A stretch of DNA of 64,000 nt from Mycolicibacterium flavescens. Its GTDB lineage: Bacteria; Actinomycetota; Actinomycetes; Mycobacteriales; Mycobacteriaceae. A program made the position numbers and the translations under genes. Positions 57,284 to 64,000 of the stretch are shown here, piece by piece; within the stretch, counting starts at the first letter, position 1, and the number at the start of each line of letters is the position of its first letter. Below the pieces are notes generated by a model. The model was given only the letters and a program-made list of their open reading frames with translations. It did no database searches and was not told the origin of the DNA. The stretch is from assembly GCF_001722335.1 (NCBI RefSeq), contig NZ_MIHA01000015.1, positions 62,001 to 126,000 on the forward strand, in the 5' to 3' direction.

Positions 57284-57529
57284 TCAGGCCAGGATGCCGA
57301 CGCCGGGGCCGGGTTTGTTCTGCACCTTCGTGTAGACAACCACCGAGCTCAGCTCGAACACACCGATCAGGACCAGCGGCCAGACCGCGCCCCCCACGAG
57401 GCTGAGCAGAATCGGGTGCTCGCCAGGTGCGCGGTCGACCGCGAAGCGCCTACCGGCGATGTACAGGCCCTGTGAAACGATCACCCAGCCGCACAGATAC
57501 AGACCTACAAAGAGTTCAACACTGAACAT
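57284..57529 (-). CDS. Small two-span membrane protein
   Basis: 81 aa from ATG 57529 (MFSVELFVGLYLCGWVIVSQ). Two hydrophobic segments (LFVGLYLCGWVIVSQGLYI and LLSLVGGAVWPLVLIGVFEL) flank a polar loop GRRFAVDRAPGEHP. The upstream GAGGGGCGAT serves as RBS. No family recognised. It is the first core gene after attR. Confidence 0.65.
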   Translation of the reverse strand: MFSVELFVGLYLCGWVIVSQGLYIAGRRFAVDRAPGEHPILLSLVGGAVWPLVLIGVFELSSVVVYTKVQNKPGPGVGILA

Positions 57530-57668
57530 GTCATCGCCCCCTCGGCACACGACGTTGTAGGCGACTTACCCGCCCCACTTTAAATCCAAACCACCGCTAT
57601 TGCCGCACGTCCGTGCCGTGACCCGCTGATATGGGTTTGACCGGCGCATACCCGGGTATCGAACAGGC

Positions 57669-58688
57669 GTGACTCTTCCGTCGACGCTTGTCGAACCTGC
57701 CCTGCCGAAGGCCGTCGGGCCGCTGTCCGCCGCGATCATCGAACTGCTGCAGCGCGGCCGCCCGTCCCTGCCTCTGCGTCCGATCGACGTGCCGATGTTC
57801 GACGCCGACCCGTACGGTCTGGACCTCCAGCTCGCGCTCTACATCTGCTACGAGTTGCACTACCGCGGTTTCGCCGACGTGAGTGCGCGCTGGGAGTGGA
57901 ACCCCGCGCTGCTGCACCTGCGCGGCCGGTTCGAGGAGGCGTTCCTCGACGCGGTCCGCCAAGACGTCGGCGAGATCGGGCCCGACGAAACCGCCGAGGC
58001 CGAGATGGACAAGCTCTCGGTCGAGCCGGTCGACGGTGACGGCCCGTCCTACTACCTGCGCGACAAGGGCACCTGGGAGCAGATGCTCGAGTACTTCGTG
58101 CACCGCTCGGTCTACCACCTCAAGGAGGGCGACCCGCACGCGTTCACCATCCCGCGGCTCGCCGGCCACTCGAAGGCCGCGTTCGTCGCGGTCGAGTTCG
58201 ACGAATTCGGCGGTGGCCGTGGCGATTACGTGCACCAGCACCTGTACGCGCAGCTGATGGACGCCGCCGGCCTGAACTCGTCGTACCTGGGCTATCTGGA
58301 CAACGTGCCCGCCGACGCGCTGGCGTCGGTCAACCTGATGTCGCTGTTCGGCCTGCACCGCGAGCTGCGCGGAGCGTCGATCGGCCACTTCGCGTCGACC
58401 GAGATCACGTCCTCACCGGGGTCGCGGCGTCTGGTCGAGGCACTCAGGCGGATGGGCGCCCCGGATGCGTGCGTGGCCTTCTACCAGGAGCACGTGGTGG
58501 CCGACGCCGTCCACGAGCAGATCGTGCGCACCGATGTGGTGGGCGACCTGGTCGCCAGGGAGCCGCACCTGGATCGTGACGTGGTGTTCGGCATCCGCGC
58601 CCGCGATGTCGTCGAGGACCGGCTGGCCGATCACATGATGAAGTGCTGGACCGGGAACCGGTCCTCGCTACGCCGACCGCTCGACTGA
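57669..58688 (+). CDS. Iron-containing redox enzyme (haem-oxygenase-like diiron fold)
   Basis: 339 aa from GTG 57669. It belongs to the 'iron-containing redox enzyme' family with a haem-oxygenase-like helical fold. Candidate metal ligands lie in FVAVEFDEFGGGRGDYVHQH, GLHRELRGASIGHFASTE and HVVADAVHEQIV (Glu/His). The substrate is unknown; related enzymes cleave or oxygenate amino acids and fatty acids. Its 3' end overlaps the antisense CDGSH gene by 21 nt. Confidence 0.8.
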   Translation: MTLPSTLVEPALPKAVGPLSAAIIELLQRGRPSLPLRPIDVPMFDADPYGLDLQLALYICYELHYRGFADVSARWEWNPALLHLRGRFEEAFLDAVRQDVGEIGPDETAEAEMDKLSVEPVDGDGPSYYLRDKGTWEQMLEYFVHRSVYHLKEGDPHAFTIPRLAGHSKAAFVAVEFDEFGGGRGDYVHQHLYAQLMDAAGLNSSYLGYLDNVPADALASVNLMSLFGLHRELRGASIGHFASTEITSSPGSRRLVEALRRMGAPDACVAFYQEHVVADAVHEQIVRTDVVGDLVAREPHLDRDVVFGIRARDVVEDRLADHMMKCWTGNRSSLRRPLD

Positions 58689-58916
58689 CGCGGTGGCCGA
58701 CGCGTTCCGCTTGGCGGGCGCGTCGGCGCGTTTGCGGCACCGGTGACTGGTGTCGCACATCGGATAGTCCTTGCTGCGCCGGCACGTACAGATCGCCACC
58801 ATGAATCGGTCCGAGGACACGACGCTGCCGTCGGGCATCTCGATGCGCACCGGGCCCTGCACCATCAGCGGGCCGTTGGGCACGACCCGCACGGTGCGCG
58901 GTTCGGCGTCGCTCAC
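58668..58916 (-). CDS. CDGSH-type iron-sulfur protein
   Basis: 82 aa from GTG 58916. CTCRRSKDYPMCDTSH is the CDGSH motif (three Cys and one His that hold a [2Fe-2S] cluster), after PLMVQGPVRIEMPDG. It has a basic Ala-rich tail. Its start overlaps the methyltransferase stop (GTGA), so they are translated together. It may pass electrons to the neighbouring redox enzyme. Confidence 0.88.
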   Translation of the reverse strand: MSDAEPRTVRVVPNGPLMVQGPVRIEMPDGSVVSSDRFMVAICTCRRSKDYPMCDTSHRCRKRADAPAKRNASATASVERSA

Positions 58917-59608
58917 GGCTTGTCCGCCCGGATGACCAACAGCTCCTCCTCGCGGCGGCCGGGTTCCAGCCGGCCCGTCTCCTCCAGCCACTCGGCGCGC
59001 GAGGTCAGCACCGGGCCGAACGGGATCCACTGCCGGGCAACGATTTCGGCGTCGAGGCCACAGCTGGCGAGCGCGCCGAGCGTCTGGCGCGGATCGGAGA
59101 ACTCCGATTGCACCAGCAGCAGCGAGCCACCGTGGTTGAGCAGCTGCGGCACCGACGCGCACAACGGGTCGAGCACGAGACGGCCATCGTAGCCGGCATC
59201 CCATGCCCGGGGCGGGCCCACGTACGACGGCAGCGGGTCGCAATCGGCCGACGGATCGTGCGGCACGTACGGCGGATTGCATGTCACCAGATCGAACGGG
59301 CCGAATTCGACTGCCCGCGCCCATGATCCGAGATGGACGTCGATATCGGCGCCCGCGGCGAGCGCGTTGGACCGCGCGCATCGCACGGCCTTGGGGCAAA
59401 TGTCGAACGCCGTCACCGACGCGGCGCCCTGGCCGGCGGCACCGATCGCGACGACGCCGCTCCCGGTGCACAGGTCGACGACGTGCCGACCGCGCGCCAA
59501 CCCGGCGCTGTCCATGACATCGATGAGCAGACGCGAATCTTCTTGGGGGACGTAAACGCCCTGGTCGGCGATAACCGGATCGCGGACATCGGTGTATGCG
59601 GTTGTCAC
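58913..59608 (-). CDS. HemK2/MTQ2-like class I methyltransferase
   Basis: 231 aa from GTG 59608, with AAAGG upstream. VYVPQEDSRLLIDVMD, the SAM motif VVDLCTGSGVVAIGAAG and the catalytic CNPPYVPHDPS (NPPY) mark a HemK2-type N5-glutamine or related methyltransferase. The substrate is inferred, not shown. It is coupled to the CDGSH gene by GTGA overlap. Confidence 0.87.
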   Translation of the reverse strand: MTTAYTDVRDPVIADQGVYVPQEDSRLLIDVMDSAGLARGRHVVDLCTGSGVVAIGAAGQGAASVTAFDICPKAVRCARSNALAAGADIDVHLGSWARAVEFGPFDLVTCNPPYVPHDPSADCDPLPSYVGPPRAWDAGYDGRLVLDPLCASVPQLLNHGGSLLLVQSEFSDPRQTLGALASCGLDAEIVARQWIPFGPVLTSRAEWLEETGRLEPGRREEELLVIRADKP

Positions 59609-59744
59609 GTCGGCCTTTCGACAAAATCTTCTGCTGCGCACAACCCGATGCGGCGCAGCACTGCCCCGAATTAATGCCCCCGTCGCGGTGAGGCTAAACG
59701 CGAGCCGCCGTTTTACCAGGCGATCCGACGGGCACCCAGCTACC

Positions 59745-60416
59745 GTGCAAGCCTCCGACATCGCCGCCCTGCCGATCCGTTTCGGCGCCGCCCTCCGTAG
59801 CCGCCGACTGTTCCACCCCTCGGGGGTGATGGCCGAGGGAATCCTCGAACGGGTCGCCCCCGAAGGCGACGGGCTGCCCATGCAGTCGTGCGACATCCTC
59901 GCGCGCGTCTCCAAGGGCGTCGGGTTGCCGGGCGCAGCCCCGGACGTCGCCGGGCTGGCCTGGCGCATCCCGCCGCCACCGGATCTGCGGTCGTGCGGAC
60001 CGTGGGATGTGCTGTTGGCGTCCACGCTCGCAGGCAGTCGCATCGCCCTCGCGCCGGCGGCGTCCTGGACCGGCGCGACGTTCTCCAGCCTGATGCCGTT
60101 GCGCTACCACGACCGCTTGTGGTGGGTGCGGGCCCGGTTGGCGTCCGGGGTCGACGGGCCCGGGTTGTCGCTGGCCGCCATCGAGGAGGCGATCGCGACG
60201 ACGAACGTGACGTTCGCGGTCGACCAGGCGCCGTCGACCGGCGGGTTCCGTCCGCTCGCGCGGCTGACGCTGCGCCACGTCGACCCCAGCTGTGATGACA
60301 TCGCGTTCGACCCGGCCATGCACAGCGACCCCGAGGTCGAGTTGGCGCCGCGGTGGCTGGGCGACTTCCGCCGCTCGGCCTACCGGCGCAGCAGGCAGGG
60401 CCGCGAGGCCGAATAG
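59745..60416 (+). CDS. Conserved mycobacterial protein (annotated 'phosphodiesterase' in relatives)
   Basis: About 223 aa from GTG 59745 (VQASDIAALPIRFGAALRSR). Pattern ILERVAPEGDGLPMQSCDIL, FSSLMPLRYHDRLWWVRARL and FDPAMHSDPEVELAPRWLGD. No metal motif typical of phosphodiesterases is seen, so that label is weak. No signal peptide or membrane helix. Confidence 0.65.
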   Translation: MQASDIAALPIRFGAALRSRRLFHPSGVMAEGILERVAPEGDGLPMQSCDILARVSKGVGLPGAAPDVAGLAWRIPPPPDLRSCGPWDVLLASTLAGSRIALAPAASWTGATFSSLMPLRYHDRLWWVRARLASGVDGPGLSLAAIEEAIATTNVTFAVDQAPSTGGFRPLARLTLRHVDPSCDDIAFDPAMHSDPEVELAPRWLGDFRRSAYRRSRQGREAE

Positions 60417-60417
60417 A

Positions 60418-60579
60418 TCAGGCGGTCGGTTCGCCGCCGGACTCGGCGACGTCCGGGGCGTTCTCCCGCGTCGCCATGCCGCCCTCGCCGCCTTCGTCGG
60501 TCGGGCCGGTGCGCTGAGCCTTCTGCTTGGCCCGCTCGTCGGCGTTGTCGTCGTCGTAGATGCCTTTTCCGGTGGGCAT
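60418..60579 (-). CDS. Small acidic hydrophilic protein
   Basis: 53 aa from ATG 60579 (GAAGGGAC upstream): MPTGKGIYDDDNADERAKQK, then Gly/Glu-rich sequence. This disordered protein is similar to small conserved mycobacterial ORFs. It follows the F420-dependent oxidoreductase gene by 12 nt, so they are probably cotranscribed. Function unknown. Confidence 0.6.
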   Translation of the reverse strand: MPTGKGIYDDDNADERAKQKAQRTGPTDEGGEGGMATRENAPDVAESGGEPTA

Positions 60580-60591
60580 GGTCGGTCCCTT

Positions 60592-61578
60592 CTAGTTGGC
60601 TGCGCTGCGCAGCTTGTCGAGCAGCGGAGCGGCCGCTTCCTTGAGGAACTGCTCCTGGCCTTCGTCGCCGATCTGCACCATCGCGATGTCGGTGAACCCG
60701 GCCTCCCAGTACGCGCTGACCGACTCGACGATCGCGTCGAGGTCCGGCCCGCACGGAATCGACTCCGCGACGTCCTCGGGGCGCACGTACTGCGTCGCAC
60801 CGTCGAACCCGGCGGTGGTCGGCAGGTCGGAGTTGACGGCCCAGCCGCCACTGAACCAACGGAACTGGTCGTGCGCCCGCGCGACGGCGGCGTCGCGGTC
60901 GGTGTCCCAGCAGATCGGGATCTGCCCGACGACGCGCGCGTCGCCGGGCAACCCGGTGGCCCGGCGGGCGTCATGCCATGCGTCGACGAGATCCTTGTCC
61001 GGTTGCACGGCGATCAGGTGGTCCGACAGCGGTGCGAACGTCTCGACCGACCGCTCACCGGAGACCGCGGTGGCGATCGCCACGGGTGTCTCGGGCAGAT
61101 CCCACAGCCGCGCGGAGTCCACCTCGAAGTACTCGCCCTTCCAGTCGACGAGTTCACCGGTGAACAGCTCGCGGATGATCTGGATCGCCTCGCGCAGCAT
61201 CTCCTGGCGGCGCGCGACGGTGGGCCACCGTTTACCGACCACGTGTTCGTTGAGGTTCTCGCCGGTGCCGAGCCCGAGTGTGAAGCGGCCGTCGGCGAGG
61301 ATCTGCAGAGTGGCGGCCTTCTGCGCGACGACGGCCGGGTGGTAGCGCATCGTCGGGCAGGTCACGTAGGTGAACAGTTCGACGCGTTCGGTCGCGTGAG
61401 CCACCGCGCCGAGCACCGACCAGGCATACGGCGCGTGTCCCTGCGACGACAGCCACGGGAAGTAGTGGTCAGAGGAGACTTCGAAGTCGAATCCCGCCTC
61501 CTCCGCCGAAACCGCGTAGCGGACAAGCTCTTTAGGGCCGCTCTGCTCTGTCATCAGGGTGTAGCCGAACCGCGTCAT
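60592..61578 (-). CDS. F420-dependent LLM-class oxidoreductase (G6PDH-family)
   Basis: 328 aa (MTRFGYTLMTEQSGPKELVR). A luciferase-like TIM barrel with SSDHYFPWLSSQGHAPYAWS, RFTLGLGTGENLNEHVVGKR and QPDKDLVDAWHDA, typical of the FGD-like subfamily that uses coenzyme F420. The substrate is uncertain: it is not clearly the housekeeping F420-dependent glucose-6-phosphate dehydrogenase. Confidence 0.88.
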   Translation of the reverse strand: MTRFGYTLMTEQSGPKELVRYAVSAEEAGFDFEVSSDHYFPWLSSQGHAPYAWSVLGAVAHATERVELFTYVTCPTMRYHPAVVAQKAATLQILADGRFTLGLGTGENLNEHVVGKRWPTVARRQEMLREAIQIIRELFTGELVDWKGEYFEVDSARLWDLPETPVAIATAVSGERSVETFAPLSDHLIAVQPDKDLVDAWHDARRATGLPGDARVVGQIPICWDTDRDAAVARAHDQFRWFSGGWAVNSDLPTTAGFDGATQYVRPEDVAESIPCGPDLDAIVESVSAYWEAGFTDIAMVQIGDEGQEQFLKEAAAPLLDKLRSAAN

Positions 61579-61626
61579 GTGCGCGGGGTACCCGAGCCTT
61601 CGACGGCGAAAACGACTGCCGGTTCC

Positions 61627-62091
61627 TCACAGCCGGGCTTTGACCGCCGCCGACAACCGGGCGCCGTCGGCCTTACCGGCGGCGATCGCCGTCGCGGCCT
61701 TCATCACCAGGCCCATGTGTTTTGTGCCCGGCCGCTCCCCGATCTCCTCGGCGACCTGGGCGATGGCGGTGTCGGCCACGTCGGCGAGTTCGGCCTCGGT
61801 CAGCGGCGTCGGCAGGTACTCGTCGATGACCCGGGCTTCGGCGTGCTCGTTGGCGGCCAGTTCACCGCGGCCGTTCTGGGTGTAGATCTGGGCTGACTCG
61901 CCGCGCTTCTTGGACTCTCTGGCGAGCACCTTGAGGACGTCCTCGTCGGTCAACTCGCGGGACTCCTTGCCGGAGACCTCCTCGTTGCGGATCGCGGACA
62001 GCAGCATCCGCAGCGTCGCCGTGCGCAGCTTGTCCTGCGATTTCATCGCTGCCGTCAGGTCCGCCCGCAACCGCTCCTTGAGATCCGCCAT
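61627..62091 (-). CDS. GatB/YqeY domain protein (Rv3688c-like)
   Basis: 154 aa: MADLKERLRADLTAAMKSQD, TATLRMLLSAIRNEEVSGKE and the C-terminal KAATAIAAGKADGARLSAAV. This is a YqeY protein, related to the tail domain of GatB amidotransferase, possibly tRNA-binding. It matches Rv3688c, confirming that core order resumes after the island. Confidence 0.9.
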   Translation of the reverse strand: MADLKERLRADLTAAMKSQDKLRTATLRMLLSAIRNEEVSGKESRELTDEDVLKVLARESKKRGESAQIYTQNGRGELAANEHAEARVIDEYLPTPLTEAELADVADTAIAQVAEEIGERPGTKHMGLVMKAATAIAAGKADGARLSAAVKARL

Positions 62092-62184
62092 GAGCCCAAG
62101 TTACGCCGCGCCCGACCGCCACAGGCCCTTGACGACCCCCCGACGACGTTGTCAATTCGCACCGTCCTCGACAGGATGGTGCCC

Positions 62185-63351
62185 ATGAGTACCGACGCCG
62201 GCGGGTCCGGGACCCCAGGCCCGCCGTCTCAGTACCCACCACAACCGAACCCACCACCGGGTTACTGGCCGCCGCCGCCCGGATACGGATACGCCCCGCC
62301 TCCCGGCTACGGGCCGCCTCCGAGCTACGGGCCGCCTCCGGGATACGGGTACGCGCCGCAAAGCTGGACCCCGCCGCCGCTGAAGCCCGGCATCATCCCC
62401 CTGCGCCCGTTGACGCTGTCCGACATCTTCAACGGCGCGGTGTCCTACATCCGGGCGAACCCGAAGGCCACCCTCGGCCTGACCACGATCGTCGTGGTGA
62501 TCACCCAGCTCCTCGCGCTCGTGCTGTCGGCGGGGCCGCTGGCGGCGGGCGGCGAACTGGCGCCGACGCTGACCGGCGAGCAGGTGTCGACGGGTGTGCT
62601 GATCAGCTCGTCGCTGTCGAGCCTAGCGGCGGTGGTCGCGACGGGGCTGGCGTCGATACTGCTCAGCGGGCTGCTCACCGTCGTCGTCGGCAGGGCCGTG
62701 TTCGGTTCGGGCATCACGATCGGCGAAGCGTGGCAGCGGCTTCGCAGCCGGCTGTGGGCGCTGATCGGGTTCTCTGTGCTCGAGGTGGTCGCCGCGGTGC
62801 TGCTGCTGGCCGTCGCGGTCGGATTGATCTTCTGGGTTGGGTTCGCCGCCGGTGGGCTGGCCGCCACGGTGATCGCGATCCCGGTGGTGGTCGCGACACT
62901 GGCCGCACTGCTGTTCTTCGGCACCATGCTGACCTTCGTGCCCGCGATCATCGTGCTGGAGCGCCTCGACATCATCAGCGCCGTGACCCGGTCGTTCAAG
63001 CTCGTCAAACGGGACTTCTGGCGGGTGCTGGGGATCCGGTTGCTCGCGATGATCGTCGCCCAGCTCATCGCGAGCGCGGTGGCGATCCCGTTCAGCCTCG
63101 GCGGGCAGATCATGCTGCTGTCCGTCGAGACCACCGCGCTGGCGATGCTCGCCCTAACGCTGCTGGCGGTGGGCGGCGCGATCGGCCAGATCATCACCGC
63201 CCCGTTCAGCGCCGGGGTGGTGGTACTGCAGTACACCGACAGCCGGATTCGCAGCGAGGCGTTCGATCTGGTACTCCAGACCGGTGCCGCTCACGGTCCT
63301 GCCGCCCCGTCCGATTCCACCGACCATCTCTGGCTGACCCGCCCGAACTGA
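62185..63351 (+). CDS. Multi-span membrane protein with Pro/Tyr-rich N-terminus (Rv3689-like)
   Basis: 388 aa from ATG 62185. The first 65 residues are a repetitive Pro/Gly/Tyr-rich cytosolic tail (PPPGYGPPPSYG repeats). After PLTLSDIFNGAVSYIRANPK come about six hydrophobic helices, in the style of DUF7544/glycerophosphodiester-domain-like membrane proteins. The stop is followed by a GTG one base later. Confidence 0.8.
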   Translation: MSTDAGGSGTPGPPSQYPPQPNPPPGYWPPPPGYGYAPPPGYGPPPSYGPPPGYGYAPQSWTPPPLKPGIIPLRPLTLSDIFNGAVSYIRANPKATLGLTTIVVVITQLLALVLSAGPLAAGGELAPTLTGEQVSTGVLISSSLSSLAAVVATGLASILLSGLLTVVVGRAVFGSGITIGEAWQRLRSRLWALIGFSVLEVVAAVLLLAVAVGLIFWVGFAAGGLAATVIAIPVVVATLAALLFFGTMLTFVPAIIVLERLDIISAVTRSFKLVKRDFWRVLGIRLLAMIVAQLIASAVAIPFSLGGQIMLLSVETTALAMLALTLLAVGGAIGQIITAPFSAGVVVLQYTDSRIRSEAFDLVLQTGAAHGPAAPSDSTDHLWLTRPN

Positions 63352-63352
63352 C

Positions 63353-64000
63353 GTGCCGACCATAGACATCGACAGCGATGCCGCTCATGACGCAGCGCAA
63401 CGCGAACTCGCAAAGCCGATCTATCCCAAGCCTTCTCTGACCGACCGCATCGGCGAGTGGATCGACGACCTGATCTACCGGCTGGCCTCCGAAGGCGCCT
63501 CTGTCCCCGGCGGCTGGGTGACGCTGTCGGTGCTCGGTGTGCTGCTGGTGCTCGCCGTGCTGCTGGCGATCCGGACCGCACGACGGGCGGTGCGGTCCAA
63601 CCGGAGCCGACCGGCGTTGTTCGACAGCCACGACATGTCCGCGGCCGAACACCGCGCCGCCGCCGAGCGCTGCGCCGAAGCGGGTGACTGGGCCGCGGCG
63701 ATCCGGCACCGGCTGCGGGCGGTCGCCCGCCGCCTCGAGGAAACCGGCGTGCTCGACCCGGTGCCCGGACGCACCGCCACCGAACTCGCCCGCGACGCGG
63801 GCCGCGAACTGCCGCACCTGAACGCCGAACTCGCCTCGGCGGCGACGGCGTTCAACGACGTCACCTACGGTGAGCGGCCGGGCACCGAGACCGCCTACCT
63901 CGCCGTCGCGGACCTCGACGACCATCTCGGCACGCGCGCCGTCGCACCCACCACCGCGGACGCCGTAGCCGCCGCACCCGACGCCTGGGCCGAGGTGCGA
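63353..64000 (+). CDS. DUF4129 membrane protein (3' end cut by window)
   Basis: 216 codons visible from GTG 63353. A cytosolic or extracytosolic N-terminus is followed by a membrane helix (WVTLSVLGVLLVLAVLLAIR). Next comes a DUF4129 domain with HRAAAERCAEAGDWAAAIRH, RLRAVARRLEETGVLDPVPG and RTATELARDAGREL. It is cotranscribed with the preceding gene, as with Rv3689-Rv3690. Confidence 0.85.
   Translation, partial: MPTIDIDSDAAHDAAQRELAKPIYPKPSLTDRIGEWIDDLIYRLASEGASVPGGWVTLSVLGVLLVLAVLLAIRTARRAVRSNRSRPALFDSHDMSAAEHRAAAERCAEAGDWAAAIRHRLRAVARRLEETGVLDPVPGRTATELARDAGRELPHLNAELASAATAFNDVTYGERPGTETAYLAVADLDDHLGTRAVAPTTADAVAAAPDAWAEVR

Overview
The window is a high-GC actinobacterial chromosome segment, almost certainly from a non-tuberculous Mycobacterium (Mycolicibacterium). 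Homologs of the M. tuberculosis block Rv3644c to Rv3684 appear in order (holB, class III cyclase, topA, cspA, DUF1998 helicase, tad/flp-like operon with ssd, HAD hydrolase, acs, ephE, marP, nth, crp, Get3-like pair, whiB4, ponA2, cds1), and Rv3688c-Rv3690-type genes resume at the right end. Rv numbers are from memory of gene order and protein character, not from a search. Two mycobacterial small RNAs fit their known positions: a C-rich 6C/B11-type RNA upstream of the HAD gene, and an Ms1 (MTS2823)-type RNA after it.

Layout. 1-35,290 is conserved core: replication and repair (holB, topA, MrfA-like helicase, nth), cAMP signalling (membrane cyclase and Crp), a tad-type pilus/secretion operon, acetate activation, acid and envelope stress (MarP, PonA2, secreted protease), redox control (WhiB4, TlpA-like protein) and Get3-like ATPases. 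57,284-64,000 is core again: a small membrane protein, a haem-oxygenase-like diiron protein, a CDGSH protein, a HemK2-like methyltransferase, an F420-dependent oxidoreductase, a YqeY protein and membrane proteins.

Between them lies a 21.5-kb genomic island (35,646-57,174) integrated in a tRNA-Pro(CGG) gene. It is bounded by a perfect 47-bp direct repeat: attL holds the complete tRNA, attR only its 3' part. Next to attL are a tyrosine integrase, an excisionase-like HTH protein and a replication-type ATPase. The cargo falls into blocks. (1) A minus-strand set has an orphan Phd-like antitoxin, a four-gene ESX/EspC-like putative secretion module and a zinc-ribbon protein. (2) A drug/lipid-export cassette has two TetR regulators, a hotdog thioesterase, a DUF6188-like protein and an MmpL transporter, linked by GTATCGC-A-GCGATAC operators. 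(3) A GHKL ATPase is fused to a PD-(D/E)XK-like nuclease. (4) A compact module at the right end has an ArsR-like regulator, an unknown 155-aa protein, an atypical Ser/Thr kinase and a degenerate RuvC/RNase H-fold protein around a nested ACGCGTA palindrome.

Blocks 3 and 4 sit in the distal, defence-like end of the island and are the best candidates for undescribed anti-phage systems. The mobile ESX-like module is the next most interesting. The integrase reading frame runs through attL into the antisense of the tRNA, so its C-terminus differs between the integrated and excised forms.
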